From Herbiconiux flava (GTDB taxonomy: Bacteria > Actinomycetota > Actinomycetes > Actinomycetales > Microbacteriaceae): a stretch of DNA of 64,000 nt. Under the pieces are notes generated by a model that made no database searches, was not told the DNA's origin, and was given only the letters and a program-made list of their open reading frames with translations. Positions 1-9,380 of this stretch are shown here, one piece after another. The stretch lies in NCBI RefSeq assembly GCF_013409865.1, contig NZ_JACCBM010000001.1, forward strand, positions 2,542,001 through 2,606,000, written 5' to 3'. A program made the translations under genes and the position numbers. Position 1 is the stretch's first letter, and each line of letters opens with the position of its first letter.

Positions 1-18
1 GGTCATGAAGGAGTGACA

Positions 19-3000
19 GTGCCCGCAGTCGGTCAGAGGTCCGCCGCTATCCGAGAATCCCGACGTCGGCCCTCGCGCCCCCGGCTCGCCCGCGGTGCTC
101 TCGCCGCCGCTCTCGTCACCGCACTTCTCGGCACCGGCCTCGTCGCCGGCGGTTCCGCCGCGACGGCCGCGGAGCCCGACCTCGCCCGTGCCGGCACCAC
201 GACGGCCTCGGCCTCCCAGAACGACAAGGACGGGGACTTCCCGGCCTCGAACGCCACCGACGGGAACGACACCACCCGCTGGGCGAGCGGCAACGGTCCC
301 GACGAGGACACCACCTTCACCGCGAGCCTGACGAGCGACCTCGGCTCGGTGGCGACCGTCAGCGGCGTCACCATCACCTGGGAGGCCGCGTTCGCAGCCG
401 CCTACGACGTGCAGGTCGCGACGTCCGCCCCCGAGGACGAGGCGAGCTGGAGCACCGCCGCCTCGGAGACGGCGGGCGCCGGTGGCACGGAGGAGCTCGT
501 CTTCGACGCCCCCGCCCAGGCTCGGTACGTGCGGCTCGCGATGCTGAAGCGCACCGCCGCCACCTGGGAGGCGCCGGTGCTGCACTGGTACGGCTACTCC
601 GTCTACACCTTCGCCGTGCACGGCACCGTCGCGGTGCCGACCGCCGGCTTCGACCATCAGGCGATCGACGTCGCCGCCGGCTCCGACGCGGCGGTCGACG
701 TCACGGTGAACAGCCCCGCCGACACCGACCAGACCGTGCGTGTCACGAGCGCCGACGGCAGCGCCGTCGCGGGCACCGACTTCACGGCGGTCGACCAGGT
801 CGTCACCGTGCCGGCCGGCGAGACCTCGGCCGCGGTCACGATCCCGACCGTGTCGCAGGGGCCGCTGACGCCCGTGCGCACCTTCACGCTGCAGCTCTCC
901 GACCCGTCGGACGGGATCACGCTCGGCTCGCGGGACACCGCCGTGGTGAGCATCCGCCCCACCGGCGAGCTGCCGAACGACGGCCCCCGCACCGTGCTGC
1001 ACGACTTCGAGTCGGGCGTGCCGGCCGGCTTCACGACCTGGTCGAGCACGGATGCGCTGAAGCCCGTTCTGACGACGGCCGCCGATGACACCGTGCCCGG
1101 CGCCGCCGCGGAGAACCAGGTGCTGGTCGCGACCGTGTCGGGCGAGCCGACCGCGTCGGACTGGTTCGGCTTCACGAACGACACCGCCGCGAGCGACTGG
1201 TCGGCCGCGGACGGTTTCGGCTTCTGGTTCCTCGGCACCGGCAGTGACCGCACCCTCGGCTACGAGGTGAAATCGGACGGGAAGCTGTTCGACCGCACCG
1301 TCGTCGACGACAGCGTCGGCTGGCGCTGGATCGGCGTGCTGTTCACCGAGCTCCGGGTCAAGGGCTCGCCGGACGACCCGGCGCGCTTCGACCCCTCGGC
1401 CTCCACCGGCTTCGCCGTCACCCTCACCGGGCTCGGCGCGGGCAGCTGGGCCTTCGACGACGTCGCCGTCTTCGAACGCGTCACGACCCTCGAGGACTTC
1501 CAGGGCGACGTGCCGCTCAGCACCTCGGCCGACCCGATCGGCTTCTTCACCTGGGGCTCCGCCGAGGGGCTCGCCAGCATGGCCGTGACCGCGCAGGAGC
1601 GGGGCGACGTGCCCGACAACCGGGTGCTCTCGGGCGACTACCTGATCCCCTCCGGCGGCTACGCCGGCTTCAGCGACAACCTCGCCTCCTCGCAGAACTG
1701 GAGCAGCTACCAGGGCATCCGCTTCTGGTGGTACGCCTCCCAGGCCTCGAACCCGGCATCGCCGACCGCCGGCGACGACATCAAGGTCGAGCTGAAGGAC
1801 GGCGGCCCCGACGGCGAGCACTCCGAGCTCTGGACCGCCACCTTCAAGGACAACTGGGGCAGTTCGACGAGCCGCTGGAAGCTGGTGGAACTGCCGTTCA
1901 GCGCGTTCTCGATCGGCTCGTACCAGCCGGGCAGCGCCGAGACCCAGAACGGCTCGCTCGACCTGACGAGCGCCTGGGGCTTCGCCGTCACCTTCACCCC
2001 GGGCAAGGCGACCAGCACCGGCTGGGCCGTCGACGACGTGCAGCTCTACGGCACCCCCGAGCAGGCGGCGAACCTCACCGTCGGCACCTCGCAGGCCGTC
2101 TACCTGCTGAACCCCGGCGACACCGCCCAGGTGGGCGTGACCGTGTCGACCTCGAACGGCGAACCGCTCGATCAGGCCGTCGCCGTCGACTACGGCCCCG
2201 GCGCGGGCACCGCCGAGATCGGCACGCACGTCGCGGAGTTCGGCGGCACCCTGGAGTTCCCGGCGGGAACCGCCTCGGGGGAGACCAGGAGCTTCGACGT
2301 GACGGCGCTGCCCGCCGGATCCTCCGGCGACCAGGCCCGCGCGGTGCCGGTGGTGCTGGACGCCGACGGCGCGCAGCTGCCGCCGGACGCGCCGAAGGTC
2401 GTCGTGAACGCCTACGGGCTGCCCTACCTCGACGAGTCGCTGCCGACGGCGGCCCGCGTCGACGACCTGATGGGCCGGATGAGCCTGGCGGAGAAGGTGG
2501 GGCAGATGGCGCAGGCCGAGCGCCTCGGCCTGACCTCGCCGAGCCAGATCGCCGACCTCGGTCTCGGATCGATCCTCTCGGGCGGCGGTTCGACCCCGGC
2601 CGAGAACACCCCGGAGGCGTGGGCCGACATGGTCGACGGCTTCCAGGCGGAGGCGCTGTCGACCGCGCTGCAGATCCCGCTGCTGTACGGCGCCGACGCC
2701 GTGCACGGGCACAGCAACGTGCTCGACGCGACGATCTTCCCGCACAACATCGGTCTCGGCGCCACCCGCGACCCCGCCCTCGTGCAGACGCTGGCCGAGG
2801 ACACCGCGATCGAGACCAAGACCACCGGCGTCAACTGGGCGTTCGCCCCCTGCCTGTGCGTCACGCGCGACGAGCGCTGGGGCCGCAGCTACGAGTCGTT
2901 CGGCGAGGATCCGGCGCTCGTGACCGCGTTCTCGGAGGCCGGCATCGTGGGCCTGCAGGGCGAGGATCCGACCGACAAGACCGCCGCCGACGAGGTGCTC

Positions 3001-4845
3001 GCGACCGCGAAGCACTGGGTGGGCGACGGCGGCACCGGGTACGACGCCTCGAAGGCCGGGAACGGCTACCCGATCGACCAGGGCCTCACGGTCTCGCCCT
3101 CGCTCGAGGACTTCATGACGACGCACGTCGACCCCTACCTTCCGGCCATCGCCGCCGGGGTCGGCAGCATCATGCCCTCGTACTCGGGAGTCGACATCGC
3201 CGGGTCGGGTGACGTGCGGATGCACGAGAACACCGCCCTGAACACCACCCTGCTGAAGGGCGAGCTCGGCTTCGAGGGCTTCCTGATCAGCGACTGGGAG
3301 GGCATCGACAAGCTGCCCGGCGGAACGTACGCCGAGAAGGTCGTGCGCTCGGTCAACTCCGGACTCGACATGGCGATGGCGCCGTACAACTTCGGCGCCT
3401 TCATCACGAGCGTGACCGACGCGGTGACCACCTCCCACACGATCGACCAGAGCCGGGTCGACGACGCGGTCCGCCGCATCCTGACCCAGAAGTTCGAGCT
3501 CGGCCTGTTCGAGAGCCCGTTCTCCGACCGCAGCGAGGCCGGTGCCTTCGGCGGAGCCGACCACCGGGCCGATGCCCGCGAGGCGGCCGCCGAGTCGCAG
3601 GTGCTGCTGAAGAACGACGAGGTGCTGCCGCTGGCCGACGACGCCTCGCTCTACGTCGCCGGCTCCAACGCCGACGACCTGGGCAACCAGATGGGCGGCT
3701 GGACGATCTCGTGGCAGGGCGGCTCGGGCCCGACGGCCACGACCGGCACGAGCATCCTCGAGGGCATCCGCGAGGTGGCTCCGGATGCGGCGGTCACCTT
3801 CTCGGAGGACGCGTCGGCCCCGATGGAGGCCGGCCAGGTCGGCGTCGTGGTCGTCGGCGAGACGCCGTACGCCGAGGGGCAGGGCGACGTCGGCAACAAC
3901 GGGCACAGCCTGTCGCTGACCGAGGCCGACCGCACGAGCATCGACCGCGTCTGCGCGGCGATGGACTGCGTCGTGCTCGTCGTCGCGGGCCGCACCCAGC
4001 TCGTCACCGACCAGCTCGCCGAGATCGACGGCCTCGTGGCCTCCTTCCTGCCGGGGAGCGAGGGCGCCGGCGTGGCCGACACGCTGTTCGGCGACGTGCC
4101 CTTCACCGGGCGGCTGCCGCTCAGCTGGCCGGCGAGCGCCGAGCAGGTGCCGATCAACGTGGGAGACGACGACTACCAGCCGCTCTACGCCTACGGCTGG
4201 GGCGAGCGAACGGATGCTCCGCGGGAGCGCCTCTCGGTCCTCGCCGAGGCGCTGCCCGCCGACTCCGCCGCGCGGGCCGCGGTCGAGGCGCTCGTCGCCC
4301 TGCCGGTCTGGACCGACGCCGGAGCGGTGATCGACTCCGACGAGGCGCGGGCCGCGGTGGCTCAGGCGGCCGCGGACGCCGCCGCGACGTTGACCGGCAC
4401 CGCCGCCTTCCCCCAGGCCGATCCGGTGGTCTCGGTGGTGCGCGATCTCGCACAGGCGGCGATCGTCGCCGGGAGCGCGGTGACGGGCGACGCCTCGGCC
4501 GCCGTGACCGCCGACGCGGAGCACGTGCTGCTCGGCGGTGACCCGGTTCAGGCCGTGACGCTCCTGGCCTCGGTGTTCGGGGCGACGGTCGTCGACCCCG
4601 GTGAGGAGCCCGGGGAGCCGGGTACGCCTGGTGATCCTGGAACCCCGGGGCCGGGCACCGGCCCGGGCCAGGGCCAGGGCCCCGGAACGGGCGGCCCGGG
4701 TTCGGGCGAGGCCGGAGGCTCCGGCCCCGGCGGCGGGCTGGCCGCCACCGGGAGCCAGGCGGCCGTGGTCGTGCTGGCCGCGCTGCTGGCGCTCGGTGCC
4801 GGAGCCGGTCTGCTGCTGACCCGCCGTCGCCGGCGCCGCGCCTAG
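19..4845 (+). CDS. Modular, cell-wall-anchored family 3 glycoside hydrolase (beta-glucosidase-like)
   Basis: Secreted beta-glycosidase of about 1608 residues, roughly twice the usual GH3 length. Order: an Arg-rich signal peptide (to about 50), an F5/8-type discoidin/CBM32-like domain (about 50-200), a Calx-beta-like segment (about 205-315), two CBM11/CIA30-like beta-sandwich modules (about 325-680), a second Calx-beta-like piece, then the GH3 catalytic barrel (from about 800) and the GH3 C-terminal domain. The nucleophile is Asp1092 in an ISDWEG motif. A helical Ala-rich stretch and a Gly-Pro-rich linker lead to LAATG, a hydrophobic helix and an RRRRRR tail, which is the signature of class E sortase anchoring. 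GTG at 19 is preferred over GTG at 13 because AAGGAG (8-13) then has a 5-nt spacer. Substrate is unknown; plant or fungal beta-glucans are plausible. Confidence 0.9.
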   Translation: MPAVGQRSAAIRESRRRPSRPRLARGALAAALVTALLGTGLVAGGSAATAAEPDLARAGTTTASASQNDKDGDFPASNATDGNDTTRWASGNGPDEDTTFTASLTSDLGSVATVSGVTITWEAAFAAAYDVQVATSAPEDEASWSTAASETAGAGGTEELVFDAPAQARYVRLAMLKRTAATWEAPVLHWYGYSVYTFAVHGTVAVPTAGFDHQAIDVAAGSDAAVDVTVNSPADTDQTVRVTSADGSAVAGTDFTAVDQVVTVPAGETSAAVTIPTVSQGPLTPVRTFTLQLSDPSDGITLGSRDTAVVSIRPTGELPNDGPRTVLHDFESGVPAGFTTWSSTDALKPVLTTAADDTVPGAAAENQVLVATVSGEPTASDWFGFTNDTAASDWSAADGFGFWFLGTGSDRTLGYEVKSDGKLFDRTVVDDSVGWRWIGVLFTELRVKGSPDDPARFDPSASTGFAVTLTGLGAGSWAFDDVAVFERVTTLEDFQGDVPLSTSADPIGFFTWGSAEGLASMAVTAQERGDVPDNRVLSGDYLIPSGGYAGFSDNLASSQNWSSYQGIRFWWYASQASNPASPTAGDDIKVELKDGGPDGEHSELWTATFKDNWGSSTSRWKLVELPFSAFSIGSYQPGSAETQNGSLDLTSAWGFAVTFTPGKATSTGWAVDDVQLYGTPEQAANLTVGTSQAVYLLNPGDTAQVGVTVSTSNGEPLDQAVAVDYGPGAGTAEIGTHVAEFGGTLEFPAGTASGETRSFDVTALPAGSSGDQARAVPVVLDADGAQLPPDAPKVVVNAYGLPYLDESLPTAARVDDLMGRMSLAEKVGQMAQAERLGLTSPSQIADLGLGSILSGGGSTPAENTPEAWADMVDGFQAEALSTALQIPLLYGADAVHGHSNVLDATIFPHNIGLGATRDPALVQTLAEDTAIETKTTGVNWAFAPCLCVTRDERWGRSYESFGEDPALVTAFSEAGIVGLQGEDPTDKTAADEVLATAKHWVGDGGTGYDASKAGNGYPIDQGLTVSPSLEDFMTTHVDPYLPAIAAGVGSIMPSYSGVDIAGSGDVRMHENTALNTTLLKGELGFEGFLISDWEGIDKLPGGTYAEKVVRSVNSGLDMAMAPYNFGAFITSVTDAVTTSHTIDQSRVDDAVRRILTQKFELGLFESPFSDRSEAGAFGGADHRADAREAAAESQVLLKNDEVLPLADDASLYVAGSNADDLGNQMGGWTISWQGGSGPTATTGTSILEGIREVAPDAAVTFSEDASAPMEAGQVGVVVVGETPYAEGQGDVGNNGHSLSLTEADRTSIDRVCAAMDCVVLVVAGRTQLVTDQLAEIDGLVASFLPGSEGAGVADTLFGDVPFTGRLPLSWPASAEQVPINVGDDDYQPLYAYGWGERTDAPRERLSVLAEALPADSAARAAVEALVALPVWTDAGAVIDSDEARAAVAQAAADAAATLTGTAAFPQADPVVSVVRDLAQAAIVAGSAVTGDASAAVTADAEHVLLGGDPVQAVTLLASVFGATVVDPGEEPGEPGTPGDPGTPGPGTGPGQGQGPGTGGPGSGEAGGSGPGGGLAATGSQAAVVVLAALLALGAGAGLLLTRRRRRRA

Positions 4846-4852
4846 GGGAGTA

Positions 4853-4869
4853 CGACGCCGTCGGCGTCG
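4853..4869. terminator. Small hairpin between convergent genes
   Basis: CGACGCCG and CGGCGTCG form an inverted repeat with a one-base centre in the 36-bp gap between the GH3 gene and the convergent oxidoreductase. It has no T tract. It may act as a weak bidirectional terminator, but the tiny gap and high GC make this uncertain. Confidence 0.3.
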
Positions 4870-4881
4870 CGCCGGCCGGGC

Positions 4882-5907
4882 CTAGCCCGCGTCCGGCGCG
4901 ACGTCGATGAGCACCTTGCCCACGGTGCCCTGCTCGACGGCGTCGTGCGCCTCCGCGGTGCGCTCGAGCGGGAAGCGCGTGAGCGGCAGCCCGTTCTCCT
5001 CGCCGACACCGAGGGCACCGTCGGACAGGGCGGCGGTGATGTCCTCCGCGGCGGCGGACAGGGCATCCTGCCCCACCGTGTAGAGCAGCAGGAACTGGTA
5101 GCGCGCGTTGATGGCGAAGTGCCCGCGCACGTCGAGGGTCACCTCGTCGCCGCCGTCGTTCGCGTACACGGCGATGCTGCCGTGGTTCGCGAGCACCCGG
5201 GAGTTCAGGCCCGCGTTCCGGGCGGGGGAGACCTCGACGACGAGGTCGACGCCGTCGGGCGCGGCCTCGCGGATGCGGTCGGCGGCGTCGTCGGTGCGGT
5301 AGTTCACCACGACGTCGGCTCCGGCCGCTCGCGCGAGCTCGGCCTTGGCATCGGAGGAGATGGTGGTGATCACCGTCGCGCCGGCCCAGTGGGCGAGCTG
5401 GATGGCGGCGTGCCCCACGGCCCCGGCTCCGCCGGCGACGAGCACGGTGCGGCCGTCCAGCGCGCCGGGGGCGAGCCTCGCGGGGCCGGACTCGTGCACC
5501 GTGAGCGCGCGGTGGGCGGTCATCGCCGGCACGCCCATCGAGGCGCCGACGTCGAAGGAGGCGCCGTCGGGCAGCGGCACGACCCGCTCGACCGGCAGCA
5601 CGGTGAACTCCTGGGCCGTGCCGCCCGGTCGCTGGTGGGCCGAGAGGAACGACCACACGCGGTCCCCGGGCGTGAAGGCGGTGACCCCGGAGCCGACGGC
5701 GTCGACGACACCCGCCCCGTCCTGGTTCGGGGTCTGTTCCGCGGCAGCGGCCGCGCCGCCGCCGCTGCGGTTCTTCCAGTCGGTGGGGTTCACGGCCGAC
5801 ACGACCACCCGCACGCGCACCTCACCGGGGCCCGGTTCGGGCACCGGGCGCTCCTCGAGGCGCAGGACGTCGGAGGGGCCGGTCTCGGAATACACGATCG
5901 CTCTCAT
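4882..5907 (-). CDS. Zinc-independent MDR NADPH:quinone oxidoreductase
   Basis: A 341-residue medium-chain dehydrogenase/reductase of the quinone oxidoreductase (QOR/zeta-crystallin) type. The N-terminal GroES-like domain has the EPGPGEVRVRV and SAVNPTDWKNR motifs. The Rossmann domain carries VAGGAGAVGHAAIQLA (about 155-170) for NADPH. The structural-zinc cysteine cluster of alcohol dehydrogenases is absent. ATG at 5907 is chosen because conserved MDR sequence starts there; the open frame upstream is only a shadow of the TetR gene. It lies 41 bp downstream of the TetR gene on the same strand, so it is probably that regulator's target. The likely role is detoxification of quinones or electrophiles; the inducer is unknown. 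Confidence 0.85.
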   Translation of the reverse strand: MRAIVYSETGPSDVLRLEERPVPEPGPGEVRVRVVVSAVNPTDWKNRSGGGAAAAAEQTPNQDGAGVVDAVGSGVTAFTPGDRVWSFLSAHQRPGGTAQEFTVLPVERVVPLPDGASFDVGASMGVPAMTAHRALTVHESGPARLAPGALDGRTVLVAGGAGAVGHAAIQLAHWAGATVITTISSDAKAELARAAGADVVVNYRTDDAADRIREAAPDGVDLVVEVSPARNAGLNSRVLANHGSIAVYANDGGDEVTLDVRGHFAINARYQFLLLYTVGQDALSAAAEDITAALSDGALGVGEENGLPLTRFPLERTAEAHDAVEQGTVGKVLIDVAPDAG

Positions 5908-5948
5908 GCCCCCATCCAACTCCTGGACGGGGGTGGTGCATTCCCCGT

Positions 5949-6542
5949 TCAGGCGGCGCGCAGCACCTGCTCGGCCGAGACGGCCGCCCGGTGCCCGAGA
6001 CTCCGGAGCGCCTCGGGGTCGCGGCCCATCCGCGAGAGCTGGATCAGCGCCTGCGAGAGCGCGACGATCTCCGCCGCCGACAGCGCGAGCTCGGCTGGGT
6101 CGAGCGGTCGTGGAGCGGCCGTGCCGAGGGCGCGGGCGACCGCCGCCTCCATGGCGTCGACGGTGCGGGTGCTGATGGCCGCGATCTCCGGGTCGGTGCC
6201 CAGCTCGGAGACGGTGTTGAGCATCAGGCAGCCGCGCCGGTCGGGGTGGGACAGGCAGTCGTCGACGATCGCGTCGAAGTAGGCGGCGACGGTCTCCTCG
6301 AGGCCGGGGCGGGGGACGACGAAGACCGACTCGACCACGGCCGCGCGCCGGGTGCAGTAGCGCCGGTAGGCGGCGAGGAAGAGCTCCCGCTTGCTGCCGA
6401 AGGCCTGGTAGAGGCTGCCATTGGCGACTCCGGAGGCGGCCGAGACCTCGGCGAGTGAGGCGGCCCGGTAGCCGTGCACCCAGAAGACCTCGATCGCGGC
6501 ATCGAGGAGCGCCGCCTCGTCGAAGGCCCGAGCCCGTCCCAT
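5949..6542 (-). CDS. TetR/AcrR family transcriptional repressor
   Basis: 197 residues with the TetR helix-turn-helix at about 10-55 (VSAASGVANGSLYQAFGSK) and a C-terminal ligand domain resembling the TetR_C_11/AcrR type. It probably forms an operon with the quinone oxidoreductase that follows. The start codon has no Shine-Dalgarno sequence. A -10-like TAGCGT (6549-6554, minus strand) ends 6 nt before ATG, so the transcript is probably leaderless and the repressor probably controls its own promoter. The 62-bp gap to the divergent membrane-protein gene may hold a shared operator, but no convincing palindrome was found. Confidence 0.85.
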   Translation of the reverse strand: MGRARAFDEAALLDAAIEVFWVHGYRAASLAEVSAASGVANGSLYQAFGSKRELFLAAYRRYCTRRAAVVESVFVVPRPGLEETVAAYFDAIVDDCLSHPDRRGCLMLNTVSELGTDPEIAAISTRTVDAMEAAVARALGTAAPRPLDPAELALSAAEIVALSQALIQLSRMGRDPEALRSLGHRAAVSAEQVLRAA

Positions 6543-6604
6543 GCGCCCACGCTACCGGACGCTCGTCGGCCCCTCGTGACGTGCCACGATGGAGTGTGAG
6601 CGGG

Positions 6605-7786
6605 ATGGATGTGGCGTGGCTGTCGGCCGACGCCGGGGTCGTCGAAGCGGCGATGGCCGAGGAACGGCGTTCGGAGCGGCCGCGCTGGCTGCCGAACCGC
6701 CGGCAGCTGCTGGTGCACGTCAACACCTGCCTGCTGATCTGGTACCTCGCGATCGTCCTGCTCACGGTCGGTGTGCGGGTCGACACGGCCCAGGACGGCA
6801 CCGTCCGCGTCGCCGACGTCGTCACTCTCGCCGGTGCGGCGATCGTGCTGGCCATCTGGCTCGCCGGCACCGTGCTGCTGCGGCGCTGGGCCGCGCGTCC
6901 GCCCTCGGCGCGTGCCCGTCTCGCGGACTGGCGGCGCACGCTCACCGCCCTCGCCAACGGCTTCGAGTCCCGTCCCACCCAAGGCGCCCCCTTCGCGTCG
7001 CTGATCACCACCGGCGGCCGACCGCTGGCGTCGGGCGGTCACGGGCGCGCGCCGGGCAGCCGGGTGACCGCGTATCCCCGGTACGTCGCCCCGGGTGCGG
7101 AGTTCGGCATCCTGCGTGGCGGCCCCGGGCGATCCGGCGACCACTGGCACTACCTCAGCGTCACGCTGCCGGCTCCGCTGCCGCACCTCGTGCTGGACGC
7201 CACGGCGAACGACCACCCGCTCGAGTCCGACCTGCCGACCGGCGTCGACCGCAGTCAGCTGATCCGGCTCGAGGGCGGCTTCGACGAGCACTTCCGGGTG
7301 TACTCGCCGGTGGAGTACCGCACGGGCGCCCTCTACGTGCTCACCCCCGACGTGATGGCGGCACTGATCGACCACGCCTCGGACTTCGACGTCGAGATCC
7401 TCGACGACCGGCTGGTGATCTTCCGGCCCGGGCCCGCCGACTTCGACGACCCGGCCACCTGGCAGACCGTGGGGGCTCTGCTGGCCGAGGTCGTGCCGCG
7501 CATCGTGCGGAAGGCCGAGCGGTTCTACGACGAGCGGGTGCCCGGGCAGGAGACGCCACGGCTGCTCGCCCGCCTCGAGGCCGAGCGCGAGCATCCGGAG
7601 CTGCCCTGGATCGAGCCGGTGCCCCGGATCGGCCCCGACGGCCGCCGCCTGGCCCTCCGCGACGGCTGGAGCGCCACGAAAGCGGTCGTGGGCGCCGTCG
7701 GCTGGCTCGCCCTGCTCGTGCTGCTCTACCCCGTGCCGGGCGTCTTCGCGTTCGCCGGCCTCATGTCGATCGTCGACGGGCGGTAG
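6605..7786 (+). CDS. Uncharacterised membrane protein with three predicted helices
   Basis: A 393-residue protein not recognised as a named family. Two hydrophobic helices lie near the N-terminus (about 35-55 and 72-92). A soluble domain of about 250 residues follows, and a third helix sits close to the C-terminus (GWLALLVLLYPVPGVFAFAG). The soluble part contains a negatively charged segment (DVEILDDRLVIFRPGPADFDD). ATG at 6605 has GGAG 10 nt upstream; an in-frame ATG at 6653 is an alternative. It is divergent from the TetR gene. It may be a membrane-associated sensor or scaffold, but nothing here proves a function. Confidence 0.6.
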   Translation: MDVAWLSADAGVVEAAMAEERRSERPRWLPNRRQLLVHVNTCLLIWYLAIVLLTVGVRVDTAQDGTVRVADVVTLAGAAIVLAIWLAGTVLLRRWAARPPSARARLADWRRTLTALANGFESRPTQGAPFASLITTGGRPLASGGHGRAPGSRVTAYPRYVAPGAEFGILRGGPGRSGDHWHYLSVTLPAPLPHLVLDATANDHPLESDLPTGVDRSQLIRLEGGFDEHFRVYSPVEYRTGALYVLTPDVMAALIDHASDFDVEILDDRLVIFRPGPADFDDPATWQTVGALLAEVVPRIVRKAERFYDERVPGQETPRLLARLEAEREHPELPWIEPVPRIGPDGRRLALRDGWSATKAVVGAVGWLALLVLLYPVPGVFAFAGLMSIVDGR

Positions 7787-7909
7787 CAGACCCGCACAGG
7801 TTCGCTCGCGCCCGCCCGGGCCCCCGAAGGGGGAACTGACGCTCGAGCGCAGGTGCCCTATCCTGTGACGAGTCGCGCAGGGGGCGCGCCTTCTCCTGAG
7901 AGGCCCGTC

Positions 7910-9376
7910 ATGCCCGAGTGGTACACCCTGGGTGTCGTCGCCCTCGTGATCGTGGCGGTCGTCGTCGTGATCGTGCGATTCCGCGTCAACCCGGTCATCG
8001 CGCTCGCCCTCGGCGCCGCCGCGATCGGTCTGCTCACCGGCCTCGGGCCCGTCGACACCGTCTCGACGATGACCCAGGGCTTCGGCGACGTGATGATGGA
8101 GGCGGGCATCCTGATCGGCTGGGGCGTGCTGATCGGTGCCATGCTGAACGAGCTCGGAGCCATCACCCGGCTCGTCGAGAGCCTGATGCGGGTCTTCGGG
8201 CGACGCGGCATCCCGTACGCCCTGGGGCTGTCGCTGGCCACCTACCTGCAGACGATCTTCGTGGACGTGCTGATCGTGATCGCGGCTCCGCTCGCCCGGC
8301 GGATCGCCCCGCGGCTCGGCCGCGTGGGCACCGGCATCGTCGGGGTGACCTTCGCGGTCGGGCTCGAGATGGGCATCGTGATGATGGTGCCCGGCTTCGC
8401 CGCGGTCGCCCTCGCGGGCCTGCTCGGCGTGCCGCTCGGCGTGATGATGCTCGGCGGCTTCGCGGTGGTGGCGCCGACCGTGGTGCTGACCATCGTGCTG
8501 ATGTCGCTGTTCTTCCGGCTCGGGTTCTGGAACCCCGAGCGAGACGAGCAGGTCGTGGTGCGCGACGACGACGAGGCGGTCGCCTCGGTCTCCACCGGGG
8601 GTGCGGCTCAGGCGGTCGCGACCGGACACGACCCGTTGGTGAGCACCGAGACGGGATCGGTGCGCACCCGCGTCGGCGGCGTGCCCCGAGGCCCGGCGGG
8701 CAGCCGGCCGGTCGACCGCGAGGAGCGCGAGCAGCCTTTGCTGCTGCTGTTCGCCCCGATGCTCGTGGCCCTGCTGCTGATCGCGGCCCAGGCCGTGCTC
8801 TCGGTCGCCGGGATCGAGGTGCCGACGATGCAGTTCCTCGGCAGCCCGGTGATCGCGCTGCTGCTCGCCGTCATCGCGACCGGCGTGATCGGGCGGGCCG
8901 CCGTCGGCACGAAGCGCATCGAGAAGGCGGTCGTCAAGGGCTTCCAGGACGGCGGCCAGATCTTCCTGCTCACCGGCATCGGCGGCTCGCTCGCCGCCGT
9001 GATCGCGAAGGGCGACCTCGGCGCGGTGCTGCAGGGCTACTTCTCGGCGACCTCGTTCGCGCCGCTGCTGCTGGTCTGGGCGATGGCGGCCGTGCTGCAC
9101 ATCGCGGTCGGCTCGGTCACCCTCTCGGCCATCACCGCCGCGGGCATCATCGCTCCGGTGGCGGCGACCATGGGGCTCGACCCGCTGCTGATCGCGCTGG
9201 CCGCGGGATCGGGCGCGCTGTTCTGCATCCACGTCACCTCCAACACCTTCTGGCTGCTGCAGACCTTCCTCGACCAGTCGGTGCGCGGCACCCTCAAGAC
9301 GGTCACCGTGGGCGTCTCGCTCGCGTCGGTGATCGCGCTCGGGATGACCCTGCTGATCTCGCTCGTGCTGCTCTGA
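7910..9376 (+). CDS. GntP family gluconate/organic-acid:H+ symporter
   Basis: A 488-residue polytopic permease with 12 or more hydrophobic segments. Typical GntP features are the N-terminal NPVIALALGAAAIGLLTG, the ATYLQTIFVDVLIVI segment, and the C-terminal AVGSVTLSAITAAGIIAPV and FCIHVTSNTFWLLQTF segments. ATG at 7910 is chosen because GAGAGG lies 6 nt upstream and a TATCCT -10 box (7859-7864) precedes it. A hydrophilic insert of about 60 residues (about 205-265, rich in Asp, Val, Thr and Gly) makes it longer than most family members. The substrate is probably gluconate or a related hydroxy-acid. No kinase or dehydratase for gluconate is adjacent, so the substrate stays open. Confidence 0.85.
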   Translation: MPEWYTLGVVALVIVAVVVVIVRFRVNPVIALALGAAAIGLLTGLGPVDTVSTMTQGFGDVMMEAGILIGWGVLIGAMLNELGAITRLVESLMRVFGRRGIPYALGLSLATYLQTIFVDVLIVIAAPLARRIAPRLGRVGTGIVGVTFAVGLEMGIVMMVPGFAAVALAGLLGVPLGVMMLGGFAVVAPTVVLTIVLMSLFFRLGFWNPERDEQVVVRDDDEAVASVSTGGAAQAVATGHDPLVSTETGSVRTRVGGVPRGPAGSRPVDREEREQPLLLLFAPMLVALLLIAAQAVLSVAGIEVPTMQFLGSPVIALLLAVIATGVIGRAAVGTKRIEKAVVKGFQDGGQIFLLTGIGGSLAAVIAKGDLGAVLQGYFSATSFAPLLLVWAMAAVLHIAVGSVTLSAITAAGIIAPVAATMGLDPLLIALAAGSGALFCIHVTSNTFWLLQTFLDQSVRGTLKTVTVGVSLASVIALGMTLLISLVLL

Positions 9377-9380
9377 CCCG

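Noticed and set aside
1..16. 3' end of an upstream gene (in-frame codons to TGA at 14-16)
   Set aside because: Five codons are too few to support a gene, although such an overlap with the GH3 start is plausible.
4882..7011. A 709-codon frame extending the quinone oxidoreductase upstream
   Set aside because: The conserved protein starts at 5907; the extra sequence is antisense or out of frame with the TetR gene.
7821..7833. CCCCC-GAA-GGGGG hairpin as a terminator after the membrane-protein gene
   Set aside because: Five base pairs with a three-base loop is too weak, and the next promoter begins just after it.
6224..9232. A 1002-codon minus-strand frame across the GntP gene
   Set aside because: Composition is His/Arg/Asp repeats without domain sense; it is a shadow of the permease and neighbours.
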